Source: Bacteroidota bacterium (lineage in GTDB: Bacteria > Bacteroidota > Bacteroidia > Bacteroidales > F082). Taken from it: 41,918 nt of DNA. The stretch spans positions 1-41,918 of the forward strand of contig QMPA01000003.1 in NCBI GenBank assembly GCA_003650365.1. Reading direction: 5' to 3'. The notes under the pieces are model-generated. The model was not told the DNA's origin. It was given only the letters and a program-made list of their open reading frames with translations, and ran no database searches. A program made the translations under genes and the position numbers. Shown here piece after piece: positions 20,472 through 27,896 of this stretch. Positions within the stretch are counted from its first letter, which is position 1; each line of letters starts with the position of its first letter.

Positions 20472-21010
20472 GTTGACGTTAATATTAAATAAAGTAATAT
20501 GGAAAAAGATTGTTAAGAATTGAAATAATAGTTATTACTATATTTATCATTACGTTAATCAACTTATTTCTGCCATATATAATTGATTTGGATTATTCAG
20601 GAAAACAAAATAACAAAACTGCGACCACGAAAGAATTACCTGCTGACCTTACGAAACAACGATTAAATAAAATTACATATAAAATTAAAACTGACTTTAA
20701 TCATTCAGACTGGAACGAATTTCATAATGTGTTTGGAGAATTTGCTAAAGCACAAATTAATGTAGAAGATATTGAAAGTGGATTTATTAAACTTAAAACT
20801 GTTGTTGGTAATATCCAGACTTATGCGTACTCCCATTATGAATATGAAGAGAATAGGGAAAACGCTGATTGGTTTATAATTTATTATAAATGCAGATTTG
20901 ATAATGGAAAAGGGAGCATTAAGATATCAACTCGGACTCTAGATAATGTATCTGAGGTTACTGGAGTAAATATTGTTTTAGATGAATTATAAGAAAGTAC
21001 TAACGTCAAC
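20472..21010. repeat. 10-bp inverted repeat (GTTGACGTTA / TAACGTCAAC) bracketing an orphan ORF
   Basis: Perfect IR at 20472-20481 and 21001-21010. Confidence 0.7.
20510..20992 (+). CDS. Hypothetical membrane-anchored small protein
   Basis: Single N-terminal hydrophobic segment IIVITIFIITLINLFLPYII; TTG start; no recognisable domain. Confidence 0.6.
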   Translation: MLRIEIIVITIFIITLINLFLPYIIDLDYSGKQNNKTATTKELPADLTKQRLNKITYKIKTDFNHSDWNEFHNVFGEFAKAQINVEDIESGFIKLKTVVGNIQTYAYSHYEYEENRENADWFIIYYKCRFDNGKGSIKISTRTLDNVSEVTGVNIVLDEL

Positions 21011-21121
21011 AAAAAATATAGTGCATTTGACAAATAGTACTGAATATGAAGGTTATAATAATAAATAAAATTAGTTGTAAATTGAAAATGATGCGTTTCA
21101 AAAAGCCAAACGTACCATAGC

Positions 21122-21574
21122 TCAAACCCTTTCAATATCCCCATCCTCATCCACAAAAACACCAAAGTTCATGTAGATGAGCTTTCCTTCACGAAAGAAA
21201 AAATCCATCATGCTGAAATCGTAGGAGAGGCGGATGTCATTTTCTTCAACTTCTCTTTCGAAAGTTGAATGCCCGTTATTTTTCAGGAGTGCAATCAATT
21301 CCGCTTCCGTCAAACCCATGATCTTGCTACCAAAAAGTGTAGTATCGGGGTGGTCGGTTTCAATTCCGGCCAGAATCTGATTGGCAAGCCCCACAAAGAA
21401 AACAGAAAAGCCCCCTTTCCAATAATGGAGCAGGGTTGTATTCATTTGTTCGTCTTCTTCAATCGTATCCATATCTTCGGCCTGTCCAAACTGCTCAATA
21501 AATTCATCTATTGCAATTCCAAAAGTCAATTCTCCCAATCCAATATTTGGATTAATATCGTGTTTTTTTAGCAT
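21122..21574 (-). CDS. Hypothetical acidic protein
   Basis: Intact 150-aa ORF with plausible start and composition; family not recognised. Confidence 0.65.
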   Translation of the reverse strand: MLKKHDINPNIGLGELTFGIAIDEFIEQFGQAEDMDTIEEDEQMNTTLLHYWKGGFSVFFVGLANQILAGIETDHPDTTLFGSKIMGLTEAELIALLKNNGHSTFEREVEENDIRLSYDFSMMDFFFREGKLIYMNFGVFVDEDGDIERV

Positions 21575-21860
21575 TTCTAATAATTCTTTAAATGTTAATA
21601 TCTTATTTCTATTATTCGTTTATTTCCCAAACTATTTTCGTTCGTTTATTGGTGAAAATTCCAAAACACAATAAACAAAGAACAAACAAAATTCAAAAAA
21701 AACAATACTAAAATTACAAACTGTTTGATATAAAACAAGACCCTATTCGGAATTTGAATATTTGCAATATTGGAATCTATTTGTCTTTTAGTTTTTGAAC
21801 TTTGCTATTTCAATGTTATAATGTTTTATTTTCAATGTTTTACAGCAAATAATCTCTATT

Positions 21861-22667
21861 TTATTTAAAGGGCGATCCCGGTTCTTTTGACATCACCCTG
21901 TAAATCTGTTTTGTCATCCATGTTGGAAAAAATTTATTAAGAAAAACCATTTGTTTACCCAAGCTTGTTAATACAATCTTATTTTTTCGTTTTTGAACTG
22001 CTGAATAAATTTCACGGGCTACTTCTTCGGCAGTCATCATCTTCTCTTCTTCCCGTGGTGATTCCCCTTGCATGCTGCCATCTGCTGCAAGCGCAGTATT
22101 GCGAATATTGGAAGCTGTAAATCCGGGAAAAGCCATCAGCACATGCAATCCGGTTTTTAAGTTCTCCGTTCGAAGGCTTTCCATGAAACCGTTGGTGGCA
22201 AATTTGGATGCCGAATAACCAATTCTGCCGGGCAAGCCCATTAAACCGCCAATAGAAGAAACGGCAACAACACTTCCCTTTTCCTTTAGTAAATAAGGTA
22301 ATGCATATTTGGTGCAATAAACCGTCCCCCAGAAATTCACATTCATTAATGTTTCTATAACATGTAGTTGCGTTTCAGCAAACAATGCACGCATCGAAAT
22401 ACCGGCATTATTAATCAGAATATCTATTTTTCCAAACATTTCAACTGCTGTGAGCATAAGATTTTTACAATCGGCTTCTTTGGTAATATCAGTTTGGGCA
22501 TAGGCGATTTCTCCCCCATTGCGCTTGATGTCTTCAGCAATTTCAACCAATTTATCATGGGTTCGCGCACCGATAACAACTTTTGCACCTTTGGCGGCAA
22601 ACTCGTAGGCAAGGGCTTTACCAATTCCGGAAGTGGCACCGGTTATTACAACAACTTTGTTTTGCAT
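21861..22667 (-). CDS. Short-chain dehydrogenase/reductase
   Basis: MQNKVVVITGATSGIGKALAYEFA, NNAGIS, YSASKFA; start moved inward from 22775. Confidence 0.9.
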   Translation of the reverse strand: MQNKVVVITGATSGIGKALAYEFAAKGAKVVIGARTHDKLVEIAEDIKRNGGEIAYAQTDITKEADCKNLMLTAVEMFGKIDILINNAGISMRALFAETQLHVIETLMNVNFWGTVYCTKYALPYLLKEKGSVVAVSSIGGLMGLPGRIGYSASKFATNGFMESLRTENLKTGLHVLMAFPGFTASNIRNTALAADGSMQGESPREEEKMMTAEEVAREIYSAVQKRKNKIVLTSLGKQMVFLNKFFPTWMTKQIYRVMSKEPGSPFK

Positions 22668-22857
22668 TAACAATTCGGTTTTATCGTACAATGATAAAAA
22701 AAAATAGAAGACCACCGACAGCGCCAACAATTTTTTCACCACCCTCGCCCCCTCGCCTATTTTTCTCCCACTCACCTACTCTTATCTTCACCCCCTCTCC
22801 TTTTCTCGCCCACTCGCTCCCTCATTTTTTCCCCCTCGCCAATCCATTTCCTTTCTG

Positions 22858-22865
22858 TACTTTTG
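22858..22865 (+). promoter_or_regulatory. -7 element TACTTTTG
   Basis: TAnnTTTG 20 nt upstream of aminotransferase ATG. Confidence 0.5.
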
Positions 22866-22885
22866 AACAAAGAAAAACCTAGAAC

Positions 22886-24079
22886 ATGCAACTCACCAAC
22901 CGACAACTTTTTTATCAGCATCTCGCCATCCCGGCAGACGTTCCCGATGCGCTTGAAATTGTAAAAGCCGAAGGGATTTACCTTTACGATATTGATGGAA
23001 ATCGCTTTACAGACCTTGTTTCCGGAGTTTCGGTGAGCAATATTGGGCATCGCCACCCCAAGGTTTTGGAAGCCATTAAAAATCAACTCGACCAATACCT
23101 TCATTTAATGGTTTATGGGAAATACATTCAGTCTCCTCAGGTGAAACTGGCCAGAAAACTGGCTGGGCAACTCCCCGACTCTTTGGATTCAGTTTTTTTT
23201 GTCAATTCAGGCAGCGAAGCCATTGAAGGCGCACTTAAATTAGCAAAACGGATAAATGGCCGATCAGAAATTATCGCATTTAAAAATGCATACCACGGTA
23301 GTACTCACGGTGCTTTGAGCGTTCTGGGAAACGAAGAAATGAAAAATGCTTATCGTCCATTATTACCAGATATTCGGTTTTTGAATTTCAATAATGAAAA
23401 TGAATTGGATCAAATTACAGACCAAACAGCCTGTGTTATAATTGAACCCATTCAGGCCGAAGCCGGAATTATTATTCCTGACAAATCTTATTTGAAAGCA
23501 TTGCGCAGACAATGTAATAAAACCGGTACTATTCTCATTTTTGACGAAGTACAAATGGGTTTTGGAAGGACAGGAAAACTATTTGCTTTTGAGAATTTTG
23601 ATATTGTTCCTGACATTTTATGCCTCGCCAAAGGAATGGGCGGCGGTATGCCCATTGGCGCTTTTGTTTCTTCGTCTTCATATATGAATCTACTGACACA
23701 CAATCCGGCACTCGGTCACATTACAACCTTTGGTGGACATCCGGTAAGTTGTGCAGCGGCACTGGCGAGTTTGGAGGTAATACTTGAAGAAGGACTTCAT
23801 AAAAAGGCAGAAAAGAAAGGTCAGCTTTTTGTTGAATTATTAAAAAACCATCCGACAGTAAAAAGCATTCGCCAAATAGGATTAATGCTGGCAGTTGATT
23901 TAAAACCAGCTTATTCTGTAAGCAAACTGGTAAAGATATTACAAAAGAATAAACTTATTGTTGATCAGTTTTTGTTCAACAGCAGCAGTTTCCGCATCGC
24001 CCCCCCCCTGACGATAACAGAACAGGAAATCAGGGAGGTTTCGGAAAAGGTGATAGAAAGTCTGAATAGCCTCAAATAA
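22886..24079 (+). CDS. Class III pyridoxal-phosphate aminotransferase (acetylornithine/ornithine-type family)
   Basis: VNSGSEAIEGALKLAKR, ILIFDEVQMGFGRTGKLFAFE, LAKGMGGGMPIGAFV. Confidence 0.9.
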   Translation: MQLTNRQLFYQHLAIPADVPDALEIVKAEGIYLYDIDGNRFTDLVSGVSVSNIGHRHPKVLEAIKNQLDQYLHLMVYGKYIQSPQVKLARKLAGQLPDSLDSVFFVNSGSEAIEGALKLAKRINGRSEIIAFKNAYHGSTHGALSVLGNEEMKNAYRPLLPDIRFLNFNNENELDQITDQTACVIIEPIQAEAGIIIPDKSYLKALRRQCNKTGTILIFDEVQMGFGRTGKLFAFENFDIVPDILCLAKGMGGGMPIGAFVSSSSYMNLLTHNPALGHITTFGGHPVSCAAALASLEVILEEGLHKKAEKKGQLFVELLKNHPTVKSIRQIGLMLAVDLKPAYSVSKLVKILQKNKLIVDQFLFNSSSFRIAPPLTITEQEIREVSEKVIESLNSLK

Positions 24080-24082
24080 CAA

Positions 24083-24118
24083 AACCTCAACCTCAACCTT
24101 AACCTCAACCTTAACCTT
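24083..24118. repeat. Hexanucleotide tandem repeat (AACCTY)6
   Basis: AACCTC AACCTC AACCTT AACCTC AACCTT AACCTT read directly. Confidence 0.97.
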
Positions 24119-24122
24119 AACA

Positions 24123-24806
24123 ATGCCCATTTACCAACTTCCAGAAGAACCACTTTTCCCCAATCCTGAAATGGCAGAGGAAGACGGATTACTTGCCGTT
24201 GGTGGCGACTTATCACCTGAAAGATTGCTCAACGCTTATTCACAAGGTATTTTTCCCTGGTATAGTGAAGGGCAGCCCCTTTTGTGGTGGTCGCCCGATC
24301 CGCGAATGCTACTTTTTCCAAAGGATTTTAAAAGGAGTAAAAGTCTGAGCAGAACAGTACAAAGCGATAAATTCCAAATTAAATTCGATCGTAATTTTGA
24401 GGAAGTCATTAACCATTGCAGCAAAATCAGCAGAAAGGGACAGCCCGGAACCTGGATTACAGAAGAGATGAAAAATGCCTACATCAACTTGCATCAATTG
24501 GGTTTTGCCCATTCGGTGGAAACCTATCTTGACGAAAAACTGCTTGGCGGTTTATACGGTATTTCACTGGGAGGTGCTTTTTTTGGCGAATCCATGTTTC
24601 ATCTTGTTACCGACGCATCCAAGGTTGCGCTCTGGAATCTGGTTGACCGCGCATTGGAATGGAACTTTGATTTTATTGACGTTCAACAGGACACAGAACA
24701 TCTGCGTAGTTTGGGCGCTGTAAATGTCGATCGGAAAAAGTTTCTAATTTTACTGAGTGAAAGTCTGAAGAAAGAGACGAGAAAAGGGAATTGGGGGATA
24801 GGTTAG
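24123..24806 (+). CDS. aat: Leucyl/phenylalanyl-tRNA--protein transferase
   Basis: FPNPEMAEEDGLLAVGGDLSPERLLNAYSQGIFPWYSEGQPLLWWSPDPRMLLFP. Confidence 0.96.
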   Translation: MPIYQLPEEPLFPNPEMAEEDGLLAVGGDLSPERLLNAYSQGIFPWYSEGQPLLWWSPDPRMLLFPKDFKRSKSLSRTVQSDKFQIKFDRNFEEVINHCSKISRKGQPGTWITEEMKNAYINLHQLGFAHSVETYLDEKLLGGLYGISLGGAFFGESMFHLVTDASKVALWNLVDRALEWNFDFIDVQQDTEHLRSLGAVNVDRKKFLILLSESLKKETRKGNWGIG

Positions 24807-24893
24807 AAGGAAATAGGGCAATAAGGGGAATAAGGAAATAGGGGAAATAGGTTTTATAGAAATAAGGCTAAAAAATATAACGGAGATTATGCA

Positions 24894-25376
24894 ATGAACA
24901 AAATAGAAGATAATAAGAAATTCATGCAAGAGGCCATCAAACTGGCGCATTCAAATGTGGAAGGAAACAATGGCGGGCCTTTTGGGGCTGTTGTGGTAAA
25001 GGATGGAGAAATTATTGGCAGGGGAAAAAACAAGGTAACATCAAGTCACGACCCGACTGCTCATGCTGAAATTGTCGCCATTCGTGAAGCAGCCAAAAAT
25101 CTTGGTGCATTTAACCTTGAAGGTTGCGAAATATTTGCCAGTTGCGAACCCTGCCCCATGTGTCTTGGTGCTATTTATTGGGCACGCCTCGATAAATTAT
25201 ATTATGCCGGAACCAAAGACGATGCTGCCAAAGCCGATTTTGATGATTCATTTATTTATAAAGAGTTTTGTATGCCTAAGGAAAAGCGCTCTATTCCATC
25301 ATCACAACTGATGCGTGATGACGCTGTTAAAGTATTCGAGGACTGGATAAAAAGCGAAAAAAAAATTCCTTATTAA
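24894..25376 (+). CDS. Nucleoside/guanine deaminase (CDA superfamily)
   Basis: TAHAEIVAIREAA and SCEPCPMCLGAIYWARLDKLYYAGTKDDA zinc motifs; GuaD-like C-terminus. Confidence 0.88.
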   Translation: MNKIEDNKKFMQEAIKLAHSNVEGNNGGPFGAVVVKDGEIIGRGKNKVTSSHDPTAHAEIVAIREAAKNLGAFNLEGCEIFASCEPCPMCLGAIYWARLDKLYYAGTKDDAAKADFDDSFIYKEFCMPKEKRSIPSSQLMRDDAVKVFEDWIKSEKKIPY

Positions 25377-25385
25377 TCTTTAAAT

Positions 25386-26147
25386 ATGTCTTCTTCCGTG
25401 AATCAACTAAGTATTTCTAAAGCTGTAAAATGGCTTAAGCAGTCAAATTACACAACAGCATTCACCGGTGCCGGCATCTCCGTCGAGAGTGGTATTCCAC
25501 CTTTTCGTGGCGAAGATGGGCTGTGGAGTAAGTACGACCCTATCGTGCTCGACCTCGATTATTTCCATACTCACCCTGCGCATTCCTGGGATGTTATTAA
25601 AGAGATTTTTTACGACTTCTTTGGAGAAGCAAAAGCCAATGCAGCACACATTGTACTGGCGAAAATGGAAGCCGCCGGTTTCCTGAAAAACATCATCACC
25701 CAAAATATCGATAATTTACATCAGGAAGCAGGAAGTAAGGCTGTTATTGAGTTTCATGGAAATTCAAGAACATTGGTTTGCACAGGATGCCATAAGCAAT
25801 ATAGCAACAGTGACTTTTCTTTAGATGAATTACCGCTGCGTTGTGAGGATTGCAATGCTTTAATCAAACCTGATTTTATATTTTTCGGTGAAGGCATCCC
25901 ACCATTGGCTTACCAAAAATCAATTGAAGCCGCCGAAAAGGCTGATGTTTTTCTGCTCATTGGTACTACGGGCGAAGTAATGCCTGCCAGTCAAATTCCT
26001 CATTTGGCAAAATCAAATGGAGCAAAGATTATTGAAGTCAATCCCAATCCTTCAAATTATACACATCAGATTACGGATATTTTTCTCCAGGGAAAAGCCA
26101 CTGAAGTGATGGGGGAGATTTTGGAAAATCTTATACAAACTTCTTAG
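25386..26147 (+). CDS. Sir2-family NAD-dependent protein deacylase
   Basis: FTGAGISVESGIPPFRG, TQNIDNLHQEAGS, zinc cysteines CTGCHKQ...CEDC, GTTGEVMPAS. Confidence 0.94.
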   Translation: MSSSVNQLSISKAVKWLKQSNYTTAFTGAGISVESGIPPFRGEDGLWSKYDPIVLDLDYFHTHPAHSWDVIKEIFYDFFGEAKANAAHIVLAKMEAAGFLKNIITQNIDNLHQEAGSKAVIEFHGNSRTLVCTGCHKQYSNSDFSLDELPLRCEDCNALIKPDFIFFGEGIPPLAYQKSIEAAEKADVFLLIGTTGEVMPASQIPHLAKSNGAKIIEVNPNPSNYTHQITDIFLQGKATEVMGEILENLIQTS

Positions 26148-26189
26148 CGGCTTATTGTTCTCTCATAAAGCCGCTTAGAAGTTTTTTTT
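26138..26189 (+). terminator. Terminator hairpin overlapping the stop codon of the Sir2 gene
   Basis: AACTTCTTAGCGGCTT...AAGCCGCTTAGAAGTT followed by T tract; TAG stop at 26145-26147 lies in the left arm. Confidence 0.85.
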
Positions 26190-26191
26190 CT

Positions 26192-26199
26192 TACCTTTG
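26192..26199 (+). promoter_or_regulatory. -7 element TACCTTTG
   Basis: TAnnTTTG immediately after the terminator, 27 nt upstream of ATG 26227. Confidence 0.5.
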
Positions 26200-26226
26200 T
26201 TATCGAATCCATTAAAAACTACCACA

Positions 26227-27027
26227 ATGAATCTTACTAAATCACACATCAAATTAATCCAGACCGAACTTAATAAAATGGGCTTAAATGCCGGAACTGT
26301 TGATGGCATTGTTGGAAATAAAACAAAATTGGCACTGCTTCAAGTAGCCGGAAACACAGGAAGCTGGCCTTTTAAACGACAAGCCATTGCTTTTATTCAA
26401 ACTGTTTGCAAACAGAAAAATATTGATGCCGGGACTATTGATGGTTACTGGGGACCACAAACCGATTTTGCCTATGGTGTTCTTGTTAATTTTCTCAGAA
26501 CCGGGATAATGCCACTACCCTGGCGGGATGAACAAGCGGCTTTTTTGGAAAATCCGCACAACTGGCCTTTTGAAAGTAATGCATCACTCGAGCAGTTTTA
26601 TGGTGAAGTTGGAAAGAACCAGGTACGCCTTCAACTGCCTTATCCTCACCGCTTGTCGTGGGATAAACGGAGTATCGTACGTTCATTTTTTTGTCATGAA
26701 AAAGTAAAGGATAGTTTAAACACTGTATTGACAAATGTCCTTAACCACTACGGAATGGATGAAATTAAAAGACTGCATCTTGATATTTGGGGAGGCTGTT
26801 TGAATGTTCGCAAAAAGCGTGGCGGAAGCACCTGGTCAACACACAGTTGGGGCATTGCTATGGATTACGATCCTGATAACAATGCTTTGCGATGGGGCCG
26901 AGACAGAGCAGCATTTTCCCGACCTGAATACGACAAATGGTGGCAATTTTGGGAAGAAGAAGGTTGGGTAAGTTTGGGAAGAACCAAGAATTATGATTGG
27001 ATGCATATACAGGCTGCCAGAAAATGA
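26227..27027 (+). CDS. Peptidoglycan-binding-like repeats plus M15-type D-Ala-D-Ala carboxypeptidase domain (endolysin-like)
   Basis: Repeats NAGTVDGIVGNKTKLAL and DAGTIDGYWGPQTDFAY; STHSWGIAMDYDPDNN and YDWMHIQ; no signal peptide; start moved from TTG 26197. Confidence 0.78.
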   Translation: MNLTKSHIKLIQTELNKMGLNAGTVDGIVGNKTKLALLQVAGNTGSWPFKRQAIAFIQTVCKQKNIDAGTIDGYWGPQTDFAYGVLVNFLRTGIMPLPWRDEQAAFLENPHNWPFESNASLEQFYGEVGKNQVRLQLPYPHRLSWDKRSIVRSFFCHEKVKDSLNTVLTNVLNHYGMDEIKRLHLDIWGGCLNVRKKRGGSTWSTHSWGIAMDYDPDNNALRWGRDRAAFSRPEYDKWWQFWEEEGWVSLGRTKNYDWMHIQAARK

Positions 27028-27153
27028 GGCTTATTAGTTTAAGGTTTTGAGCTTTGTGCTTTGAATTTATGTTTGAATAGAGACTTCCACTCTTTCAATC
27101 TACCTTTGTCTATTCGTCCATTCTTTTTCTTCTCCTCACTCCCGAATCTTTTT

Positions 27154-27161
27154 TAGCTTTG
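27154..27161 (+). promoter_or_regulatory. -7 element TAGCTTTG
   Basis: TAnnTTTG 60 nt upstream of ATG 27221. Confidence 0.45.
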
Positions 27162-27220
27162 CGCATCCAAATTGATCAGAACCAAATTTAGGAAACCAGG
27201 TTTTTATTTTGCGTTATTTC

Positions 27221-27832
27221 ATGAAGAAGTTCATTTTAACCTTCCTGTTTATTTCAGTGTCTTCACTTTTGTTAACGGCACAAATAACCATTAAACCCGG
27301 TGGTGGTTTTAATTATTTGGATTACTCCCGCAGTACGAATAACTGGGATCGCTTTGGAGGAATTGGCTATCAGGTTGGAAGTACGGTAAAAATTGGCAGG
27401 CAGTTTTATTTTGAACCCGGTGTTTTCTGGATGGCTAATATTTCTGAGTTCTCCCAAATTGAAGGGGACAATGGCAGCGGCCCAATTCGGCTAAATCATC
27501 AATTAAATACCCTTCGCGTACCATTACTCGCCGGATATAACTTCTGGGATTCACAGGGGGCTTCCGTCGATTTCAATGTTGTTCTTGGTCCTGTGTTTAA
27601 TTTCGTTGTTGGTGTTGAGAATTCAATTCCCAATACAAGTGCCCCTGCAAAAGATGATTACAATACTGTATTTTGGGGAGGAAACCTAGGACTCAACATC
27701 GCTTATTGGTGGTTGTTTCTTGATGTGGGCTACGAGATGGGATTCTCGAAACTATATAAAGACACAGATCAATTCGGTTCTGCAAAGGCAAATACCTTCT
27801 ATCTTAACATAGGTATAAGAATACGTTTGTGA
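27221..27832 (+). CDS. Outer-membrane beta-barrel protein (PorT-like family)
   Basis: Signal peptide; alternating beta-strand pattern; ending FYLNIGIRIRL. Confidence 0.78.
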   Translation: MKKFILTFLFISVSSLLLTAQITIKPGGGFNYLDYSRSTNNWDRFGGIGYQVGSTVKIGRQFYFEPGVFWMANISEFSQIEGDNGSGPIRLNHQLNTLRVPLLAGYNFWDSQGASVDFNVVLGPVFNFVVGVENSIPNTSAPAKDDYNTVFWGGNLGLNIAYWWLFLDVGYEMGFSKLYKDTDQFGSAKANTFYLNIGIRIRL

Positions 27833-27896
27833 TTTCATGTTTTATCGCTGAACGTAGTTTTCTAAAATAAATCTTTAAACTAAAAAACAAAATATT

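Noticed and set aside
20996-21041. Integron attC site
   Set aside because: Bulged stem present but R''/R' consensus (RYYYAAC, GTTRRRY) not satisfied and no IntI-type integrase; kept only as a cassette-like hypothesis.
21640-21700. Inverted GTTCGTTTATTG / CAATAAACAAAGAAC segments
   Set aside because: AT-rich and imperfect, readily explained by low-complexity sequence.
23939-24216. Minus-strand ORFs with RLRLRLR / VKVEVKVEV repeats
   Set aside because: Simply translate the AACCTY hexamer tract; not genes.
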